8,418 nucleotides of DNA from assembly GCA_018818365.1 (NCBI GenBank), contig JAHISH010000231.1:1-8418 (forward strand), read 5' to 3'. This DNA comes from Candidatus Omnitrophota bacterium. GTDB taxonomy: Bacteria; Omnitrophota; Gorgyraeia; Gygaellales; Profunditerraquicolaceae. A program made the position numbers and the translations under genes. Shown piece by piece: positions 5,793-8,418 of the stretch (the first letter of the stretch is position 1; each line of letters starts with the position of its first letter). The notes under the pieces are model-generated. The model did no database searches. It was not told the origin of the DNA and was given only the letters and a program-made list of their open reading frames with translations.

Positions 5793-7547
5793 ATGCCCGG
5801 TCTTATCCCTGAAGCGGTGCTAGAGGAAATTTTGTCTCGCGTTGATATTGTTGAGTTGATTGCGGGATATATCCCGCTTAAGCGCGCCGGAAAGAACTTT
5901 AAGGCAGTCTGTCCTTTCCACCATGAGAAGACTCCGTCGTTTATGGTTTCTTCCGAACGCCAGATTTATCACTGTTTTGGATGTGGGGAGTCAGGAAACG
6001 CCTTTAAATTTTTGATACGTCATGAACGTATGGAGTTTCCGGAAGCAGTTGATTTTTTAGCGAAGAAAACGGGAGTAATCCTGCCGCAAAGTATTCCGCA
6101 GGACCGTAAAACTGTCAACCAAAGCATTCAGCTTTATAAAGTCAATGAATTGGCATGCTCTTTCTATACGCAAAACCTGAGGAATCCGGAACATGTGGAT
6201 GCAAAGCGGTACTTAAGGGAACGCGGCCTTACCGATGAAACCCTTGCGCTTTTTTCGTTAGGGTATGCCGTCAAAAAATGGGATGCCTTGGTCTCTTTTT
6301 TGCGTCAGAAGAAAGCCCCTTTGCAGGTTATTGAGAATGCAGGACTAGTATTGCCGAAAGATACCGGCGGCTATTATGATCGTTTCCGTAACCGTCTTAT
6401 TTTTCCGATCAAAGATGTGAAGTCGCGAGTTATCGGATTCGGGGCGCGGGTGCTGGATGAGTCTTTGCCTAAATATATTAATTCTCCCGAGACGCCTGTT
6501 TATGTAAAGGGGAAGAATCTTTTTGGACTTGATCTGGCTAAGGAACATATCCGCGATAATGATTGTGCGGTAATCGTTGAAGGCTACCTCGATTGTATTA
6601 TCCCTTATCAGTACGGGATAATGAATGTAGTTGCGTCTTTGGGGACGGCCCTCACGGTTGAGCAGATTCGGCTTCTTAAACGCTATACGCACCAGGTAGT
6701 GATGATTTACGATGCCGATAATGCCGGAGAATTGGCAACCTTACGGAGCTTTGATTTATTGATTGATGAGGATATGCGGGTAAAAGTGGCTTCTCTTCCC
6801 CAAGGATTTGACCCGGATACCTTTGTGCGTCAGTATGGCATACAGGCTTTCCGTGACCGCATAGATGCGGCAGAGGATCTTTTTGATTATAAGTTATCGG
6901 TGTTGTTGACTCGTTATCGCCCCAAGGATGTGCATGGGAAGGCCCAGATTTCGACACTTATGCTCTCAACTATCCAAAGATTTAAGAATGCAGTGATGCG
7001 TACAGAGTATATAAAACAATTAGCGCAAGTCTTGGATATCCGCGAGGAGGCATTATGGCAAGAGATAAGGAAACTGAAGAGTCCGAGTGTATCGACTCAA
7101 GAAGTTCCTTCCGCTGCCCTGTGTACGAATCCTACGGAGCGTCTTTTGGTCAAACTAATGCTTGAGGTCCCTGATTGTATCCGGAGGGTAAAGGAGCTGT
7201 TAGAGCCTAGTGACTTTCAGGATGCGCAGATTGGGCGTATTGTTTCGGTCATTTTTGATTTGGCGGAACAGGACAAGCCCATTGCAGCCAATTGTTTGGT
7301 CAATAGTGTGGAGGGAGAAGGAATTTCTAAGATTATCGGTGAGTCTGTGTTTTCTCCAGATGAGGTGTCCATTGAAGACAGAGACAGGATCTTGGATGAT
7401 TGTATCCAGCGTATTAGAAATCAGGGGACCAGACTTAAAAGACAATCTCTTCATGAACAAATAAAAGCGGCACAACACCTGGGTGACGATGAACGATTAC
7501 AGTCGCTCATGAGGGAATTTCACCATTTAGTGAGAAGCTCACAGTAA
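5793..7547 (+). CDS. dnaG: DNA primase DnaG
   Basis: It synthesises RNA primers for chromosome replication, acting with the replicative helicase at the fork. The 584-residue protein begins with the CHC2 zinc-binding domain: Cys40-x2-His43, then Cys61-x2-Cys64 in YHCFGCGESG, with EKTPSF between. The RNA polymerase core follows, including YYDRFRNRLIFPI and VIGFGARVL (about 188-215) and PKYINSPET. The TOPRIM domain has Glu263 in VEGYLD and Asp307/Asp309 in YDADNAG, the metal-binding acids. Residues from about 430 to the end form a helical, charged region expected to bind the helicase. Length is normal for DnaG. The N-terminus matches the family, so ATG 5793 is sound, although no good Shine-Dalgarno precedes it. 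The gap to nif3 is nine bases. The 22-base gap to rpoD follows the classic dnaG-rpoD order. Confidence 0.98.
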   Translation: MPGLIPEAVLEEILSRVDIVELIAGYIPLKRAGKNFKAVCPFHHEKTPSFMVSSERQIYHCFGCGESGNAFKFLIRHERMEFPEAVDFLAKKTGVILPQSIPQDRKTVNQSIQLYKVNELACSFYTQNLRNPEHVDAKRYLRERGLTDETLALFSLGYAVKKWDALVSFLRQKKAPLQVIENAGLVLPKDTGGYYDRFRNRLIFPIKDVKSRVIGFGARVLDESLPKYINSPETPVYVKGKNLFGLDLAKEHIRDNDCAVIVEGYLDCIIPYQYGIMNVVASLGTALTVEQIRLLKRYTHQVVMIYDADNAGELATLRSFDLLIDEDMRVKVASLPQGFDPDTFVRQYGIQAFRDRIDAAEDLFDYKLSVLLTRYRPKDVHGKAQISTLMLSTIQRFKNAVMRTEYIKQLAQVLDIREEALWQEIRKLKSPSVSTQEVPSAALCTNPTERLLVKLMLEVPDCIRRVKELLEPSDFQDAQIGRIVSVIFDLAEQDKPIAANCLVNSVEGEGISKIIGESVFSPDEVSIEDRDRILDDCIQRIRNQGTRLKRQSLHEQIKAAQHLGDDERLQSLMREFHHLVRSSQ

Positions 7548-7553
7548 TCCCAC

Positions 7554-7560
7554 GGGGAGG
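7554..7560 (+). promoter_or_regulatory. Shine-Dalgarno GGGGAGG upstream of rpoD
   Basis: A strong ribosome binding site in the 22-base dnaG-rpoD gap. It is four bases from the ATG at 7565, which opens a two-codon frame, and nine bases from the rpoD ATG at 7570. Both spacings are workable, so it could serve either start. Confidence 0.75.
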
Positions 7561-7564
7561 ATAG

Positions 7565-7573
7565 ATGGTATGA
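7565..7573 (+). other. Two-codon reading frame ATG-GTA-TGA overlapping the rpoD start
   Basis: The ATG at 7565 reads Met-Val and then stops at TGA 7571-7573. That stop overlaps the rpoD ATG (7570-7572) in an ATGA arrangement. It could act as a minimal leader giving termination-reinitiation, or be a chance decoy start. Its presence is certain and its function is unproven. Confidence 0.35.
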
Positions 7574-8418
7574 AGAAAAAACAGAATGCAAGTAAAGAGA
7601 TCCAGAAGATCGTCGAATTAGGGAAGCAAAAAGGGTATTTGACATATGACGAGGTGAATGAACTTCTGCCTGAAGATGTTTCTTCCTCTGAGGAGATTGA
7701 TCGATTATTCGAGGTTCTAGGGAATGAGGATATCCAGATTGTAGAGACTCAGGAAGAGGAGAAGGCGATAGAGAAACCCGCGATGATGGTCTCTAAGGAA
7801 GAATCTCTTAGTGAGCCTCTGAAAAGTGAAGAGCGGTTTTTGCCTTTAGATGACCCGGTGAAGATGTATCTTAAACAGATGGGGTCTATTTCACTTTTAT
7901 CACGGGAGAATGAAATCGAGCTTGCCAAAAGAATCGAAGAGGCTGAAGAAAGATTCAAGTTCGCTTCACTGTCCAATAGATTTGTGCGCAATCAGGTATG
8001 TGTGGTTGCCCAGGATATCCTTGACGAGAGAGTGAATCTCGAGGAAGTAGTCAAGGAGGATATTAAGGTGAAGAAGCGGGGCGCGATGAACAGAATTGGT
8101 CGTATCCTGCGTTGTCTGAAATATGCCAGGAATACTTCTAAGGCGCTCATGCTTGCGCTACAGTTTAACTTTATTACTTCCATCATAGAGAAGGAAGTGC
8201 GCATTTTGAATAGTACGGTCAAAGAGATTGATTATTTGGCGGGCCGCGGGAGGAAGCATGCAATTAGGAGACAAATGCTTCTTAAGGAACTGGGGGATCC
8301 GTACCCTAAGATAAAAGAACAGATGAAATTTATTAGGTCGTCACTGCTGAAATTTAACCGTACGAAGAAGAAGTTGGTAGAGGCAAATCTAAGGCTGGTG
8401 GTCAGTATCGCTAAGAAA
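7570..8418 (+). CDS. rpoD: RNA polymerase primary sigma factor RpoD, 3'-truncated by the window end
   Basis: The frame stays open for 283 codons to the right edge, so this is only the N-terminal half of the housekeeping sigma-70 factor. Region 1.1 is visible at about residues 9-60 (KEIQKIVELGKQKGYLTYDE and on). An acidic linker at about 57-92 follows. Region 1.2 begins at DDPVKMYLKQMG (residues 94-105) and continues through LLSRENEIELAKRIEEAEE. A charged non-conserved segment of about 140 residues (about 127-266) precedes region 2.1, which starts at KKLVEANLRLVVSIAKK (residues 267-283) and is cut there. Regions 2.2-4 (core binding, -10 and -35 recognition) lie beyond the window. Region 1.1 plus the long insert argue for the primary sigma factor rather than an alternative one. 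ATG 7570 is chosen because ATG 7565 stops after two codons and the Shine-Dalgarno is nine bases away. Confidence 0.95.
   Translation, partial: MKKKQNASKEIQKIVELGKQKGYLTYDEVNELLPEDVSSSEEIDRLFEVLGNEDIQIVETQEEEKAIEKPAMMVSKEESLSEPLKSEERFLPLDDPVKMYLKQMGSISLLSRENEIELAKRIEEAEERFKFASLSNRFVRNQVCVVAQDILDERVNLEEVVKEDIKVKKRGAMNRIGRILRCLKYARNTSKALMLALQFNFITSIIEKEVRILNSTVKEIDYLAGRGRKHAIRRQMLLKELGDPYPKIKEQMKFIRSSLLKFNRTKKKLVEANLRLVVSIAKK

Noticed and set aside
7621..7660. TTGACA near 7639 within rpoD as a possible internal promoter
   Set aside because: No acceptable -10 box follows at 16-19 bases, and the stretch encodes region 1.1 of RpoD.
7749..8222. Two reverse-strand frames (7749-7991 and 7992-8222) opposite rpoD
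   Set aside because: The + strand here encodes clear sigma-70 regions 1.2 to 2.1 in one open frame, so the reverse frames are shadows.
1..8418. CRISPR arrays, tRNA or rRNA genes, insertion sequences, toxin-antitoxin or defence genes
   Set aside because: None was seen by eye on either strand. The window is almost entirely occupied by metabolic and core information-processing genes.

Overview
The window looks like a gene-dense stretch of a bacterial chromosome, with moderate GC by eye and GGAGG-type ribosome binding sites. All genes are on the + strand. Two gene blocks are separated by a single non-coding gap of about 116 bp. The DnaG and RpoD proteins and a TTGACA/TATACT promoter show it is bacterial. 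The cvpA-nif3-dnaG-rpoD order and the protein styles recall uncultivated Gram-negative lineages such as Omnitrophota or related PVC-type groups. That placement is an impression from memory, not demonstrated here.

Block 1 (1-4207) is a nucleotide-sugar cassette of four genes joined by short overlaps. They are a 5'-truncated UDP-glucose 6-dehydrogenase, a second dehydrogenase of the UDP-N-acetylhexosamine (WbpA/TviB) class, a GalE/WbpP-type 4-epimerase and a UDP-glucuronate decarboxylase (UDP-xylose synthase). Together they could make UDP-GlcA, UDP-xylose and an acidic N-acetylhexosamine donor such as UDP-GlcNAcA or UDP-GalNAcA for surface polysaccharide or glycan assembly. No glycosyltransferase or export gene lies in the window.

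The gap (4208-4323) holds no gene. It contains a near-consensus sigma-70 promoter, an AAGCGCTT palindrome just upstream of its -35 box, and a strong Shine-Dalgarno sequence. I see no convincing terminator for block 1.

Block 2 (4324-8418) is a variant of the macromolecular-synthesis operon: a CvpA-family membrane protein, a Nif3/DUF34 metal-binding protein, DNA primase (dnaG), and the first 283 codons of the primary sigma factor (rpoD), cut off by the window end. The rpoD start is preceded by a two-codon ATG-GTA-TGA reading frame that overlaps it.

I found no CRISPR array, mobile element, tRNA, rRNA or obviously new multigene system. The points worth a second look are small: regulatory details around the block 2 promoter and the rpoD start, a variant metal site in the Nif3 protein, a sizeable non-conserved insert in RpoD, and homopolymer tracts.
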